Assembly: GCF_003352085.1 (NCBI RefSeq)
Contig: NZ_CP025804.1
Location: forward strand, 1,488,001 to 1,552,000
Length of the DNA stretch: 64,000 nucleotides
Direction of reading: 5' to 3'
DNA from: Sulfitobacter sp. SK012
Lineage (GTDB): Bacteria > Pseudomonadota > Alphaproteobacteria > Rhodobacterales > Rhodobacteraceae
The notes beneath the pieces were generated by a model. It ran no database searches, was not told where the DNA came from, and was given only the letters and a program-made list of their open reading frames with translations. Of this stretch, positions 1-8,021 are shown piece after piece (the stretch's first letter is position 1; each line of letters begins with the position of its first letter). A program made the position numbers and the translations under genes.

Positions 1-702
1 TCTGTCCGAAAACGGAAATCCGGTGCTGGTTGTCGCATCGTCTAGGATCACTGTTTTTCAACAGTGTCGCGGATGGAAATGCTGCATCGCCGACATCAAC
101 GATCACTAGACACCACATTTTTTGGATATATATGACAGCCAACAGTTAGAAATGGACGAGGCGCTGTTACATCTCCGAGGAGACCCTGCTGCAATTCGTG
201 CCACATGACGTATCACAAATCGAAGCGTATAAATCGGCCCCATCAGGGGACCGTAAATCCCCTGACATAATTTTATTATTATTATTTATCAATATTTTAC
301 AGCTTACACCCTATGCTCGGTGACTCATGGGTGACAAAAAGTAGAATCGCTTTTAGGCTGAAAAATTAAGATGGATAAATGCCTGTCATTAGATGTGCTT
401 ATACTTGTGGCGAGCGTGACTTTATGTGCCCCACCCCCTTGGTTGGAAACTGGGGGCGTTGCTAGCTCCTGTGACTGAGAGTTAAGAATAGAAACATGTG
501 ATACACGGTGACAACCACACCCGCCAAATATGCGATTGAAGTCGCGCGCGTCAAAAAATACAAAGTAAAACCGGACCGTGCCCATGTGTGTGATGTAGGC
601 TTGCCGTTGCCCAACATCTGAAATTCTGTCTAAGGTTGAAAAACAAATTAATTAGCCGATTTGCTACTCTTGTGGCGTTTCGCGAAGCCGGGAAACGACC
701 TC
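1..702. other. Leading region without a credible gene
   Basis: No reading frame here has a convincing protein. The sequence is AT-rich, with runs of A/T around 265-300, and includes short inverted and low-complexity stretches. The 86-residue minus-strand frame at 325-585 has no recognisable domain and no good ribosome binding site, so I treat it as spurious. The region is the visible left edge of the accessory island that continues to the tRNA-Cys gene. Confidence 0.5.
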
Positions 703-1608
703 ATGGATAAACGATCACTTAGTGAGCGTGATATTTGCACAAAGCTGGTTACACCCGCACTTCGCGGGGCAGGCTGGGATGAAATCAACCAAATCCGGGA
801 AGAGGTCAGCTTTACGAAGGGCAGAATTATCGTTCGCGGAAAGCTGGTCAGTCGAGGGAGGGGAAAACGCGCGGACTATATTCTTTCTGTAAAACCGAAC
901 ATTCCGATCGCGATAATTGAGGCAAAAGTAAATACCCAAGCAATCGGCGCTGGGCTGCAACAGGGTTTGGAATACGCTGAAACCCATCTGCCCCTTGGCT
1001 GGGTCTGGGCTCGACTTGGAGACCTCAGCGAATTTGTAACAAGCGGCTCGCGAGACTGGGCTAAGCACTACGCAAATGAGGGTGCAATCTTTGTCCGAAT
1101 GGGAAACCTGTCTAAAAACCACTATCAGCTCCGTCTCGACCACATACAGCGAGTGAACGCACCAGCTGGTGGCGAGGGTTCGCGCACGAGCTTGGAGGGC
1201 GGCGATGTCCTAATATCGATCACAGGCGATGTCGGTATGCTGGGCTTGATACCGGATGATTTCGGCGAGGCATACATCAACCAACACATCGCGATGGTTC
1301 GACCGATGAGTGGCATGAAAGGACGTTATCTACCTGAACTCTTTCGCTCTCCTTTTGCTCAGGATCAATTCAACGCGCCGCAAAGAGGTATCAAGAACAG
1401 TTTCCGGCTGACCGATGTGACGCAGTTCGTCGTTCCGCTCCCGCCCCTCGCCGAACAACACCGAATTGTCGCAAAGGTCGACGCCCTTATGGCCGTCTGC
1501 GATCAGTTGGAGGCCAGTCTCACGGCCACCGCGACCACCCGCAGTAAACTCCTCAACGCCCTCTTGGGCGAAGCACTGGAGCCAGCTAAAGAAACTTCTG
1601 ACGCATGA
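703..1608 (+). CDS. Chimeric type I restriction protein: HsdR N-terminal nuclease fused to HsdS recognition domain
   Basis: The first ~93 residues from ATG 703 read as the N-terminal nuclease domain of a type I restriction HsdR subunit: an SERDICTKLVTPAL start, then a PD-(D/E)xK core with Asp in GKRADYIL, Glu and Lys in IIEAK, and a downstream Q-x4-Y (GLQQGLEYA). Near position 982 the protein changes abruptly to the start of an HsdS target-recognition domain (LPLGWVWARLGDL), then the end of that domain and the conserved coiled-coil region (PPLAEQHRIVAKVDAL) to the stop. The HsdR helicase motor, all of HsdM and the first HsdS recognition domain are absent. The simplest reading is an in-frame internal deletion of an hsdR-hsdM-hsdS locus; the frame is still open. 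An upstream TTG at 661 is possible but less likely. The stop overlaps the next start by 4 bp. Whether the chimera has activity is unknown. Confidence 0.8.
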   Translation: MDKRSLSERDICTKLVTPALRGAGWDEINQIREEVSFTKGRIIVRGKLVSRGRGKRADYILSVKPNIPIAIIEAKVNTQAIGAGLQQGLEYAETHLPLGWVWARLGDLSEFVTSGSRDWAKHYANEGAIFVRMGNLSKNHYQLRLDHIQRVNAPAGGEGSRTSLEGGDVLISITGDVGMLGLIPDDFGEAYINQHIAMVRPMSGMKGRYLPELFRSPFAQDQFNAPQRGIKNSFRLTDVTQFVVPLPPLAEQHRIVAKVDALMAVCDQLEASLTATATTRSKLLNALLGEALEPAKETSDA

Positions 1609-2903
1609 CCGAGATCCACGCCCTCCATCGGTTCTTTCCTGTCGGGCAGGGTCTGTTTGCCGCTGGTTCCTTGGCTTTTTCACAATCTAGACCAACAGGT
1701 TGGCGAAATGCTGGGGCCCGTAGAATTAAAGGACGTTCGGGTCAAACTGAGATCGTCAAAAATGTCTACCGCTGGGTTTATGACTGCGGCAGCAGTACGG
1801 CAAAGCGGCTGGTCACCAACGCTATTGCCGACCTGAAAGGCGACTGCGAAGGGGAGAAGATAGACCTTCTCACCCTTTCGCATTTCCACAATGACCACAT
1901 TAACGGCGCGGTGGACCTGTTGAACGCCATCGGTGCCAAGACGGTCATGTTGCCATGGGCACCGCTCTGGCATCGTCTGCTCATCGGCTTTGAACAAGGT
2001 ATTCGGGCAGAAGACCCCGAGATGCTGTTCTTTGTCGACCCGGTGCAATATTTCGAGCAAGAAGCGGGTGACGGGTTTGACCAGGTTTTGTTCGTCATGC
2101 CATCTGACGGTGAGGGGCCACCATTTCCCACCGAACCTACCGAAGCCCCTGAACCCCCCGAAGGCTTAGATGACCCTGAAAAGCCGTCTGACCAAGGCGA
2201 TCCAGTTTCGTATGGCGATCTGGAGGGAGCATACGGCCACTTGGACCGTCGTGTCCGGATGCTCCGTTCCGGTATTGCCATTTCCGTCTATGACGTTTGG
2301 GAGTTTCTACCCTACAACGATCCAGCTACAAAACCTAACGACCCATTCGGGTTTGCGGCAAAGGTGGAATCCTATCGAGGTTCGCTGCTGAACGGCGACG
2401 AAGATGAACGAGAGGCTGCGCTCAAAGATCTGAAGGCTCTGTATAAGGCCACTTTTGGTCGCACCGCAATGAACGATGTCAGCCTTATGCTGTATGGCGG
2501 GGCGGTCGGTAACTGGCGCGGGCATTTTTATTGTGAATGCCTTAGCCATAGTCTCTCGGAGGGCTGTTGGTGCTGGCAACAGCACGAAACGACGGCGGCG
2601 ATTTTGCTGACCGGTGACGGTAATCTTGGCTCCGTGTCGAAGTGGGACACGTTGGAGCGATACCTTGGTCGCCGCCGCGCGATTCATGCAAGCGTTTTTC
2701 AAGTGCCGCATCATGGCGCGCGAGCGAATTGGTATGACGGTCTGGCTGCTGCTGCGTCTCCGAGAATGAGCATTTTTTGTTCCGACCCCAATCACAGTTA
2801 TGGCCACCCGCATGCTGAAGTCCTTCGTGATTTCTGGAAACATCTCGCTGTTCAAGTTGATCAGCATTCCGAGTTCTCAATGCGATTCGTCTTAGAGCGT
2901 TGA
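1605..2903 (+). CDS. Metallo-beta-lactamase-fold hydrolase
   Basis: This is a 432-residue MBL-fold protein. The first metal-binding motif is HFHNDH at residues 93-98, preceded by the strand VYDCGSS (about 58-64). Later family motifs are LLTGD and VPHHGA towards the C-terminus, as in the ComEC/Rec2-like and ribonuclease-like branches. A Pro/Glu-rich insert (about residues 168-196) separates the two halves, and there is no signal peptide, so a cytoplasmic hydrolase is expected. Its ATG overlaps the TGA of the HsdR-HsdS chimera (ATGA), implying translational coupling and a shared function or inheritance. MBL proteins of this type do occur beside restriction and other phage-defence genes, but the substrate cannot be told from sequence. 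No transposase lies beside it. Confidence 0.75.
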   Translation: MTEIHALHRFFPVGQGLFAAGSLAFSQSRPTGWRNAGARRIKGRSGQTEIVKNVYRWVYDCGSSTAKRLVTNAIADLKGDCEGEKIDLLTLSHFHNDHINGAVDLLNAIGAKTVMLPWAPLWHRLLIGFEQGIRAEDPEMLFFVDPVQYFEQEAGDGFDQVLFVMPSDGEGPPFPTEPTEAPEPPEGLDDPEKPSDQGDPVSYGDLEGAYGHLDRRVRMLRSGIAISVYDVWEFLPYNDPATKPNDPFGFAAKVESYRGSLLNGDEDEREAALKDLKALYKATFGRTAMNDVSLMLYGGAVGNWRGHFYCECLSHSLSEGCWCWQQHETTAAILLTGDGNLGSVSKWDTLERYLGRRRAIHASVFQVPHHGARANWYDGLAAAASPRMSIFCSDPNHSYGHPHAEVLRDFWKHLAVQVDQHSEFSMRFVLER

Positions 2904-3041
2904 AGGGGGGGTGGTATGTTCAATCAGCAGGGTTTCGGCGGCAGAGGGGTGCATTGAACGCCGAATGAAGCTGAGCGGCGTCTTGCTTGATCAACAGCTC
3001 ATCCTGTTGCCGTCAAGTAGGGTCGTTGCGATTATGAAGGT

Positions 3042-5147
3042 GTGGATTTTTTGCATAAGTTTCTAATCTTAGTGGCTGGAAGCAGCGGTGATGTAGGAGG
3101 CGTGCTCACTAGAGCATTGAGGCTGCGGCAAGTCGCGTACTTCGCCATGGATCGAAATGACATCAAAACTTTGTCTAGCGAGACTGGAGTCCAGTTTTTC
3201 AAAGACACGTTGCTAGCGCGATTCGGTCCTCGAAATTATTTTGTCGCTAACTGCACCGGGTTAAATCGATTCCCAGATAAATCTGAGGGAAATTTTGAGC
3301 GTACTCTTTCTGCCAATGTTTTTGTAACTCAACGGCTGCTCATACTTTCACGCGCACTAGGATGTCCAAGTTTCCACCTTTCGACTGGGGATCTTGACCG
3401 AAAGGCTGTTACTTCTAACGAAAATGAACTGCTGGAAGAATTGTATGCATCATTAGATTGGCATGAAGCGCTGATAGATGGAGCCAGCCGCGGTCTCTCC
3501 AGAGCAAATCAACGAGAACTAAACAAAAGCGACCATTACTCTGTTAGCAAAATGCTTATGGAGAAGATCTGCCATAAGTTTGATGGAGCGAGTTTTGTTC
3601 GAATTTCGAATTTTTTCGGTGTAAACATTAGAAGGCGGGGACTAATACCCAGGCTCATCGACGCAAGGTTGAGAGGCTCACAGATTTCTGCTCTGAACGA
3701 AAAACGAAATTGGTCGCATGAGGAAGAACTGGGCCCTTTTTTAACATCCCTTTGTCTAGGACAGATGTATTCAAAAAACAGGTGCTACTGGGGATACGGA
3801 TCGTATGATAAGACTGCTGAGGAGATATTCGAGCAAGTCTGTTTGTACCTTCCAACCTGCTACGGAACAGTTAACTTCGCTCCTGGATCAATCGCCAATA
3901 CCGCCAATATCCCGCGATTGTGGGACCAAACTGAGATTATGAGAGGGACTGAAGATAAATTCGATACCCAAATGAGAAAAGTCGTTCGAAGCGCCCGGCA
4001 GTTATCCAATTTTACGGGACAAGATTGTCTGATTGATGGAAGCGAACTTAAGAAAGCACGATATGAAGGAACCGCAGGAGGATCGATAGCGAGCAAGATT
4101 CGTACTCCCATTCGAACAATGATCAAACAAGCATCCAGAGGTGGATATGAAGGAGCAGGCTTAGCGAAAATAGGGGCTGAGATCAATTTCTATGAGGCAT
4201 TGGGTGAAGACCGCCTCAATTCTCTGAAAGAACTATATCCAAAAGTTATATCTTCGAAGATTTCGGCATCAGAAGCGAGCCTTGAGCTTGCCTATATTGG
4301 TAAAGGCAAGTCAATATCTGACATTTGGAATGAGCAGGGGAGAGTCCTCAGCTCGCAAACCATGTCTGTTGTAAGATGCCTATTCGATCGAAGTTATTTG
4401 AAGCGACTACGCTGCGTTGAGCTAAATGAAGGGTATAGGCTTTTGGATGCGCTATATTTTGATCGCGCAATTGACCGATTGATGAACTTAGGAAAGCTGA
4501 CATCTCAATTCTGTCTAGATCCTACATTCGCTAAACTCATCCGAAACTTGAGTGAGGGTTCAGATTTAATCATCTCAGGTGAGCCAGTTGAAAACCCAAT
4601 TAAATTGCTTCGCAAAATTCGCTGCAGCGAGCAGCTAACCAGCGAACTCTCACCGCGCACGGTCGGTCCATGCGGTCACGGCGACCTGACAATTCTAAAC
4701 ATGATATATGATGATAGTCAGGATCGCGTGTTATTGATCGACCCAAGGGGGCATGTCGGGGAATGGGACGCTGCATACGATGTTGGAAAGCTGCTTTTCT
4801 CACTTGGTGGGTTTGCTCAAATCATGTGTGGGCGGCTGCAATTTCAGTGGGATGATGACGGTTCATTGCATTTGGAACAACCCGATAGAAGTCTGATGAA
4901 ATTGCGTGAAGAGGTTCTTGAACTAGTTTCTTCGCACTCGAGTTTCTCACAGATTCGTTTGCTCGAAAGAAGTGCGTTCTTGAAACGATGTCTTCTTAGC
5001 GAAGCCACACATTTTTTGGCTGATGCGGGTTACCGGTTTTTTCAGGGCCTGGACACAACTCGTACCGCTTCTGTTATTGCGCGTGGTGCTATATGTTTGC
5101 AGGAGTTGGTGAAGTTGCTTGAGGAAGATTCGAATGAAAGCATTTAA
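3042..5147 (+). CDS. Fusion of SDR-family epimerase/dehydratase and aminoglycoside-kinase-like phosphotransferase
   Basis: This is a 701-residue two-domain protein. Residues 1-~300 form an extended short-chain dehydrogenase/NDP-sugar epimerase: a nucleotide-binding GSSGDVG at 13-19, a Ser-containing FHLSTGD strand near 111-117, and the catalytic Tyr166-x3-Lys170 in YSVSK. Residues ~340-690 resemble the APH/choline kinase fold: catalytic loop H546-G-D548-x4-N553 and metal-binding Asp567 in LLIDPRG. Together they could epimerise or reduce a sugar (nucleotide) and phosphorylate it. The GTG at 3042 has AAGG immediately before it; TTG 3051 has better spacing and is an alternative start. The gene is AT-richer than the core genes and begins a three-gene operon with overlapping ends. 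I recognise both folds but not the family. The substrate is unknown; surface polysaccharide or modified nucleotide chemistry are possibilities. Confidence 0.7.
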   Translation: MDFLHKFLILVAGSSGDVGGVLTRALRLRQVAYFAMDRNDIKTLSSETGVQFFKDTLLARFGPRNYFVANCTGLNRFPDKSEGNFERTLSANVFVTQRLLILSRALGCPSFHLSTGDLDRKAVTSNENELLEELYASLDWHEALIDGASRGLSRANQRELNKSDHYSVSKMLMEKICHKFDGASFVRISNFFGVNIRRRGLIPRLIDARLRGSQISALNEKRNWSHEEELGPFLTSLCLGQMYSKNRCYWGYGSYDKTAEEIFEQVCLYLPTCYGTVNFAPGSIANTANIPRLWDQTEIMRGTEDKFDTQMRKVVRSARQLSNFTGQDCLIDGSELKKARYEGTAGGSIASKIRTPIRTMIKQASRGGYEGAGLAKIGAEINFYEALGEDRLNSLKELYPKVISSKISASEASLELAYIGKGKSISDIWNEQGRVLSSQTMSVVRCLFDRSYLKRLRCVELNEGYRLLDALYFDRAIDRLMNLGKLTSQFCLDPTFAKLIRNLSEGSDLIISGEPVENPIKLLRKIRCSEQLTSELSPRTVGPCGHGDLTILNMIYDDSQDRVLLIDPRGHVGEWDAAYDVGKLLFSLGGFAQIMCGRLQFQWDDDGSLHLEQPDRSLMKLREEVLELVSSHSSFSQIRLLERSAFLKRCLLSEATHFLADAGYRFFQGLDTTRTASVIARGAICLQELVKLLEEDSNESI

Positions 5148-5766
5148 TCGTATTGCGGTGCTTGTGGGTTTGATCGCAGGAGGGATCGCAATCTATCAAT
5201 TTTCTCAGCAGCAGCCTTGGTTTTGGTACGTCATACCTGGAGTTCTTACGCTTTCACTTTTTCTCCCACTGGCTACACCTCTTCTTTCCGTATGGCAGCT
5301 CAGGAAAAGCTTATACGATATGGAGAAATTTATTTCTGAAAACGCCATTAGGCCGAAGTTAATAATCACATTTGACCGATCTAGTGCGATCGTGGGAGGT
5401 ATGCTTGCACAGAGGATGGGCATAAGTGAACTTTTGGCTTTGCCACGTTCAACTTCTGAAACAGACGATGAACTGTCGCAACGTCGAATTTCTGTGGGCA
5501 AGAACCTTGAACTACTCTTGCAACCGGACGAACTTGAACATTCTCTAGTCTTTATCTTTCAACTGAGAACGGGCTCTACGTTTGAAGCTGGAATGAAATC
5601 TCTTCTCGCGGGTAATAACAAATTTCCTGGAGCATCTGTCGCTATGTATGTCACCGAAGGTGCCAAAGCACGGTTCCCTAAGTTGTTGACTTTAAAAACT
5701 ATTAAAGAGGGTGAAAGTCCGAATGCCGAGTTTCCTTGGATCAGTGGGAAGTACATCCACAAGTGA
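5134..5766 (+). CDS. Membrane-anchored phosphoribosyltransferase-like protein
   Basis: The protein is about 210 residues. Two hydrophobic segments near the N-terminus (RIAVLVGLIAGGIAIYQF, then a segment around PGVLTLSLFLPLATPLL) should anchor it in the inner membrane. The following ~150 residues resemble a type I phosphoribosyltransferase: a strand-loop KLIITFDRSSAIVGGMLAQRMG, and a PRPP-loop-like RTGSTFEAGMKSLL. The two acidic residues that normally precede TGxT in active enzymes are replaced here (FQLRTGST), so catalysis is uncertain and a binding or sensing role is possible. I chose ATG 5134, which has GAGGA 12 bases upstream and overlaps the previous gene by 14 bp; an earlier start at 5119 would add five residues. 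It is the second gene of the operon. The fold assignment is moderate and the function unknown. Confidence 0.6.
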   Translation: MKAFNRIAVLVGLIAGGIAIYQFSQQQPWFWYVIPGVLTLSLFLPLATPLLSVWQLRKSLYDMEKFISENAIRPKLIITFDRSSAIVGGMLAQRMGISELLALPRSTSETDDELSQRRISVGKNLELLLQPDELEHSLVFIFQLRTGSTFEAGMKSLLAGNNKFPGASVAMYVTEGAKARFPKLLTLKTIKEGESPNAEFPWISGKYIHK

Positions 5767-6386
5767 ATGAAGGTGAAACTAGAACCCTTCTACTGATGCG
5801 TCATGGTCCTACTCAATGGAACTTGGAGCACAGATATAACTCGCGAACTGATATCTCATTGGTGCTGGGGGAGAGCCCTAACCTTGCTATGCACGCATCA
5901 GTTATTAAAAAATTTGATGTAAAACGAATAATTTCCAGCCCGGCCAAGAGAGCCGTTGAGACAGCTAATTTTGTGAGAGAAGTTCAAGAGTTTCTCCCCA
6001 ATCGTTGTAATGTTTGGCCCGAATTGCATGAGGTGGATTTCGGTAACTTTGAAGGTAATACAAAGATAGAGCTAAAAAAATCTGACCTGGCCCCCCAATA
6101 TGAAAATTGGATGAATAGCGATAAAACTGCTGCAATTCCACCAAGCGGCGAGAGTTGGGACTCAGTGTTGAGTAGGATAAACGCAACCTTTCAAAGGGTT
6201 CAATCTTTGGACGAAAATTTGATTTTGGTTTCGCATGGTTATTTTATTCGCTGTTTGGTTTCCTTTGCGGTTGGTGTTCGCCCTTCAAAAGGGGTGAGAA
6301 TGATCAGTACAGAGAATTATGGCTTGTTTCGCCTAAAGTTTAGCGCCGGATCCAAACCCAAGTTGGCAAGCCCATTGATCGTCTAA
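5763..6386 (+). CDS. Histidine phosphatase superfamily protein (phosphoglycerate mutase-like)
   Basis: This protein has about 207 residues. LLLMRHGPTQWN near the N-terminus contains the catalytic RHG motif. The second-half motifs are present as well: HEVDFGNFEGN, SGESWDSVLSR and VSHGYFIRCLV with the second catalytic His. These place it in the branch-1 histidine phosphatases, which include phosphoglycerate mutases, SixA and CobC-like phosphatases; the small size favours a phosphatase. I selected GTG 5763 because it overlaps the preceding TGA (GTGA), which fits translational coupling; TTG 5736 is an upstream alternative. It closes the operon and may remove a phosphate added by the kinase domain or from a phosphoribosylated product. 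That role is inference. Confidence 0.85.
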   Translation: MNEGETRTLLLMRHGPTQWNLEHRYNSRTDISLVLGESPNLAMHASVIKKFDVKRIISSPAKRAVETANFVREVQEFLPNRCNVWPELHEVDFGNFEGNTKIELKKSDLAPQYENWMNSDKTAAIPPSGESWDSVLSRINATFQRVQSLDENLILVSHGYFIRCLVSFAVGVRPSKGVRMISTENYGLFRLKFSAGSKPKLASPLIV

Positions 6387-7100
6387 CGTGTGGATTGTCT
6401 TGGGCGTGGTGTATTGAAATCGGGTGATCTACAAAAGTGTCGCAAAAATGATCGATTGTTAGGGCCGCTGCCGGAGGTCAGCAGGGTTTGTTGGTGAACT
6501 AATATTAATTCTCAAAACGCTACTTTGAACTCTGCCTCTCAAAAGAATGTCGGTCTGACAGTTTTCGAAGGTGGAGTTTATCATCGTCGCAGCGACACAA
6601 TTTACGTAGTTGCTCTGGGCTGTGTTACCGGCACCCGAAGCGTTGTTTGTGGTCACGCCTAACCGCCGGAAGGGTCACAGGTGTCGCTTTGCAATATTAG
6701 GGTCCAGGCGACCAGTTGTGGCATTCTCTTGATCAAGTTGACAGGCATTGGCATTGCGAAGCCGGGAATTTGCAGGTGGTTGCGCGGTTTAACGACTTTT
6801 GAAACGAAGCACCTCGAACCGCCAGTTCCTACGATTGATTGCCGCTGTGCGGGGCGGGGCTGTTCTTGACCTCAGTAGGTGCATTCTGTTGGTGAATTCT
6901 GACTGGTTTGAGCCCCGAAAGAAGCCGAGTGATTACTTGTGGGCAACAGCTAATCCTGTGGCTCCACGTGTGGAGGGGCTTCAGAGGGCTGCCAGCGCGT
7001 CAGAATTGGAAATCATCAAAAAGGGGAGCTCTAAAAAACTGAGATGTCACCGGAGTGTCACCGGGATCTAGGTTCAGAAGGCGTTGGGGCCTTAATTATA
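6387..7100. other. Intergenic island edge next to tRNA-Cys, no credible gene
   Basis: These 700 bp lie between the histidine phosphatase and the 3' end of tRNA-Cys. Frames up to 90 residues exist on the plus strand (around 6681-7071), but none has a recognisable motif and they lack clear ribosome binding sites. A direct repeat of TGTCACCGG occurs twice near 7043-7061, close to the tRNA end. The segment probably holds decayed island sequence or an attachment region; no integrase is visible. Confidence 0.5.
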
Positions 7101-7174
7101 TGGAGGCGAGTAGGAGAATCGAACTCCTGTACACGGATTTGCAATCCGCTGCGTAACCACTCCGCCAACTCGCC
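7101..7174 (-). tRNA. tRNA-Cys (anticodon GCA)
   Basis: Read on the minus strand, this is a 74-nt tRNA with a GGCGAGT/ACTCGCC acceptor stem, an anticodon stem enclosing loop GATTGCAAATC with anticodon GCA, a T-arm AGGAGTTCGATTCTCCT and an encoded CCA end at 7101-7103. Its 3' end faces the accessory island at lower coordinates, the usual geometry for a tRNA used as an integration target. Confidence 0.97.
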
Positions 7175-7317
7175 GCCGGGTGCGATGGCCTAGGTAGCCG
7201 AACAACTGTGGCGCTGCAAGACCAGTTCATGGAAAAGCGTTTTTGCGCCGTTGCCGCAGGCGCGTTGATGTGGCACATTTGCTCTTGAACACCAAAGAAA
7301 ACAAACGAGTTTCGCAC

Positions 7318-7971
7318 ATGACAGACTTTGCCGCCCGCAGGACCGTGATGGTCGACACGCAAGTGCGCCCATCGGACGTGACCAAATTTCCGATTATTGA
7401 CGCCATGTTACATGTCGCACGCGAAGATTTCGTGCCAGCGCGCCAACGCGAGGCCGCTTATGTTGGTGAGAACATCAATCTTGGTCAGGGGCGGGTGGTT
7501 CTTGAGCCGCGGACGCTGGCCAAAATGCTAGACGTATTGGCGATTGATGGCAGCGAACTGGTGCTCGATGTGGGGTGCGCGATGGGGTATTCTGCAGCTG
7601 TTATCGCGCGGATGGCCGAAGCCGTGATTGCTGTCGAAGAGGACGAGGCCATGGCGCATGAGGCGCAGGACGCCCTGGTGGCAGCCGGAGCTGACAATGC
7701 GATGTTACATGTGGGACCTTTGGCTGCAGGAGCTGCACAGCATGGACCCTACGACGTGATCCTTGTGCAAGGTGGCGTCGCGAAAATGCCGGCCGCTTTG
7801 AGTGATCAATTGAAAGAAGGCGGGCGCATTGCGTGTATCTTTATGGAAGGTGCGCTGGGCGAAGTGCGTGTGGGCTACAAGCGTGATGGTGAAATAAGCT
7901 GGCGCAGGGCATTTAATGCAGGCGCTCCAGTATTGGACGGATTTTTGAAAGAAATTGAATTCGAGTTCTGA
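7318..7971 (+). CDS. Protein-L-isoaspartate O-methyltransferase-family protein
   Basis: This is a 217-residue SAM-dependent methyltransferase of the PCMT family. The N-terminal half matches the family (ARRTVMVDTQVRPSDV, then REDFVPA), and the SAM-binding motif I is VLDVGCAMGYSAAVIA, followed by the acidic AVEEDE. True Pcm enzymes repair isoaspartyl residues. This alphaproteobacterial branch lacks much of the classic HIS-type active-site neighbourhood, so the substrate is uncertain. I chose ATG 7318 (MTDFAARR), where similarity to the family begins, instead of an upstream in-frame ATG-like start in low-quality sequence. It directly precedes tolC by 50 bp, an arrangement common in alphaproteobacteria and followed by popZ there and here. 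Confidence 0.85.
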   Translation: MTDFAARRTVMVDTQVRPSDVTKFPIIDAMLHVAREDFVPARQREAAYVGENINLGQGRVVLEPRTLAKMLDVLAIDGSELVLDVGCAMGYSAAVIARMAEAVIAVEEDEAMAHEAQDALVAAGADNAMLHVGPLAAGAAQHGPYDVILVQGGVAKMPAALSDQLKEGGRIACIFMEGALGEVRVGYKRDGEISWRRAFNAGAPVLDGFLKEIEFEF

Positions 7972-8021
7972 AGACGCAGCAAGCGTCACGGGACAAAACG
8001 AGCAGATATAGGAGACAGGTC

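Noticed and set aside
325..585. 86-residue minus-strand frame in the leading region
   Set aside because: Unusual residue composition, no domain and no ribosome binding site; its sequence is AT-rich non-coding in appearance.
6681..7071. Overlapping plus-strand frames of 62 and 90 residues before tRNA-Cys
   Set aside because: No motif, no ribosome binding site and rare-looking codon use; likely chance frames in island edge DNA.
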